A stretch of DNA of 6,792 nucleotides from the NCBI GenBank assembly GCA_965658725.1, contig CBFHUI010000109.1:1-6792 (forward strand), written 5' to 3'. Below are positions 5,774-6,792 of the stretch, piece by piece (within the stretch, counting starts at the first letter, position 1; the number at the start of each line of letters is the position of its first letter). The position numbers were made by a program, and so were the translations under genes. Origin of the DNA: UBA7985 sp965658725 (lineage in GTDB: Bacteria > Pseudomonadota > Alphaproteobacteria > UBA7985). Below the pieces are notes generated by a model. The model was given only the letters and a program-made list of their open reading frames with translations. It searched no databases and was not told the DNA's origin.

Positions 5774-6792
5774 TCGGAAGCCTCCTGCGAGGGCGGGAAG
5801 ATCAGCGCGATCCGTGCATTGGCGCCCACGTTCTTTTCGACCCGCCCTTTGTGCAGGTCCATGATCTCTTCAACGATGCTGAGACCAAAGCGCTGCACTG
5901 TGGTCTCGGTAGGCCCCTTTTCGCGGAAGCCTTGGCCGTCGTCGCTGACCACCAGTCGGTCGGGCTGGACGGTAATGGTTGCGATGGTCGCCCCGCGCGC
6001 GTGCTTGATAACGTTGTCGATCAGGTTCCCCAGTGCTTCGAGCAACAGCGCCTGATGCCCTGATACCTGTCCCTCATCTTCGACCTGAAGCCCCAGATCA
6101 ACCCCGGCTCGGTAAGCGCGCAGGGACCAATCCGCGACAGCCTGATGGGCGAGGGCAGAGAGGGCGAGTGGGCGGAAGTTGTCGTCGCTGCTGCTGGTCG
6201 GCTGTACGCCCACGCGGCTTAGTAGCAACATCTGCTCGACCAGATGCGCCAACCCATCGACGCGGGCGGAGAGGGCGGGCAGGTCGGGGTCTGAGCCCTC
6301 CATGCTGGCCACCTCCAACTCGGTTTTCAGTTCTGCCAACGGGGTCCGCAGTTGGTGGGCGGTGTTGGAGACGAAGTGACGGTGCGAGTTCAAGGTCTTT
6401 TCCAAACGACCAAAGAGCGCGTTGATCTCATCGACCAGGGGACGGCCCTCGGGCGGGACCGGGCGCCGGATGGCGCGCAGGTCGCGTTCGCTGCGCTGGC
6501 TGACGGCATCGGCAAGGTTGCGCAGCGGTCGCAGGCCTTGATTGACCCCGTAAAGCGTCAGCAGACCAATTGCCAAAACGCCGACCACGAAGATCAGGAT
6601 GGCAGAGCTCAAGTAGCGTTCGAGGACGCTATTACGCTGGCCCAGAGTCTCCGCGATCAGCACGACGAATTCCTGACTGGCCGAGTAACTCAGCGCCTCA
6701 TCACGGATGGCAATCATCCTCCTCGGCTCACCGCGAAAGTCGATCTGTTGCAGCACTTTGTCTGCTTCCCCGAAGGACGGCGTGGGCAGGTT
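5770..6792 (-). CDS. TctE-like sensor histidine kinase, N-terminus beyond window
   Basis: The reading frame is open to the right edge, so the first part of the sensor domain and TM1 are missing. Residues are numbered from the GTG at 6756, an internal codon rather than a start. The visible part begins with the end of a periplasmic domain of the 2CSK_N/TctE type (IDFRGEPRRMIAIR, 5-18). A membrane segment at about 48-70 and a HAMP linker at about 71-125 follow. The H box is NTAHQLRTPLAELK (131-144) with phospho-acceptor H134, the N box is LGNLIDNVIKHA (242-253), the G1 box is DDGQGF (272-277) and the G2 box is FGLSIV (290-295). The protein should sit in the inner membrane and phosphorylate a partner, probably a TctD-like response regulator upstream. 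Only about 13 residues separate the G1 and G2 boxes, and G2 lacks the usual GxGLG, so the ATP lid is short. The stop codon overlaps the CoA-transferase start by four bases. Confidence 0.92.
   Translation of the reverse strand, partial: NLPTPSFGEADKVLQQIDFRGEPRRMIAIRDEALSYSASQEFVVLIAETLGQRNSVLERYLSSAILIFVVGVLAIGLLTLYGVNQGLRPLRNLADAVSQRSERDLRAIRRPVPPEGRPLVDEINALFGRLEKTLNSHRHFVSNTAHQLRTPLAELKTELEVASMEGSDPDLPALSARVDGLAHLVEQMLLLSRVGVQPTSSSDDNFRPLALSALAHQAVADWSLRAYRAGVDLGLQVEDEGQVSGHQALLLEALGNLIDNVIKHARGATIATITVQPDRLVVSDDGQGFREKGPTETTVQRFGLSIVEEIMDLHKGRVEKNVGANARIALIFPPSQEASE
5781..5786 (-). promoter_or_regulatory. Ribosome binding site of the CoA-transferase gene
   Basis: On the minus strand AGGAGG lies seven bases before the ATG at 5773-5771, within the 3' end of the kinase gene. 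It confirms the start that makes the four-base overlap with the kinase stop codon. Confidence 0.7.

Noticed and set aside
6756..6756. GTG at 6756 as the start of the histidine kinase
   Set aside because: The frame remains open for 12 more codons to the edge, and the sensor-domain sequence continues through it. A TctE-like kinase needs an earlier membrane segment, so the true start lies outside the window.

Overview
This is a GC-rich, densely coded bacterial stretch with six recognisable protein genes and very little non-coding DNA. Protein style (PobA, YtoQ, a TctE-like kinase, CaiB/BaiF CoA-transferase), GC-rich third positions and tight overlaps suggest an alphaproteobacterium, perhaps a Rhodobacterales/Roseobacter-type organism. 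That placement is inference; nothing in the window fixes the taxon. I see no tRNA, rRNA, CRISPR array, insertion sequence or phage gene.

Layout. Bases 1-148 are a non-coding leader, followed by ytoQ (149-595, +), a small protein of unknown function with a nucleoside-deoxyribosyltransferase-like motif pattern. It converges on a two-gene minus-strand unit, transcribed right to left: pobA (1560-2741, 4-hydroxybenzoate 3-monooxygenase) and then a metallo-beta-lactamase-fold hydrolase (640-1500) 59 bases downstream. A strong hairpin lies between ytoQ and this unit. Divergent from pobA, across a 155-base intergenic region with an imperfect palindrome and a tandem repeat, is an SGNH/GDSL hydrolase (2897-3556, +) that resembles the MsAcT-type esterase/acyltransferases.

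The right half is one minus-strand operon that enters from beyond the right edge. It holds a TctE-like sensor histidine kinase (N-terminus outside the window), a CaiB/BaiF-family CoA-transferase (4574-5773) and an epoxide-hydrolase-type alpha/beta hydrolase (3573-4577). Both junctions are 4-base ATGA overlaps with a good Shine-Dalgarno sequence inside the upstream gene, so the three proteins are probably made by coupled translation.

How it may work together. The theme is carboxylic-acid and aromatic catabolism. PobA makes protocatechuate from 4-hydroxybenzoate. The kinase belongs to a family that usually senses external carboxylates, and it is joined to an enzyme that activates acids as CoA thioesters and to a hydrolase. 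No transporter, response regulator, pobR or pca ring-cleavage gene is visible, so the substrates of the right-hand operon cannot be named. The most distinctive point is the co-translation of a sensor kinase with its likely catabolic enzymes. The kinase itself also has an unusually short ATP lid.
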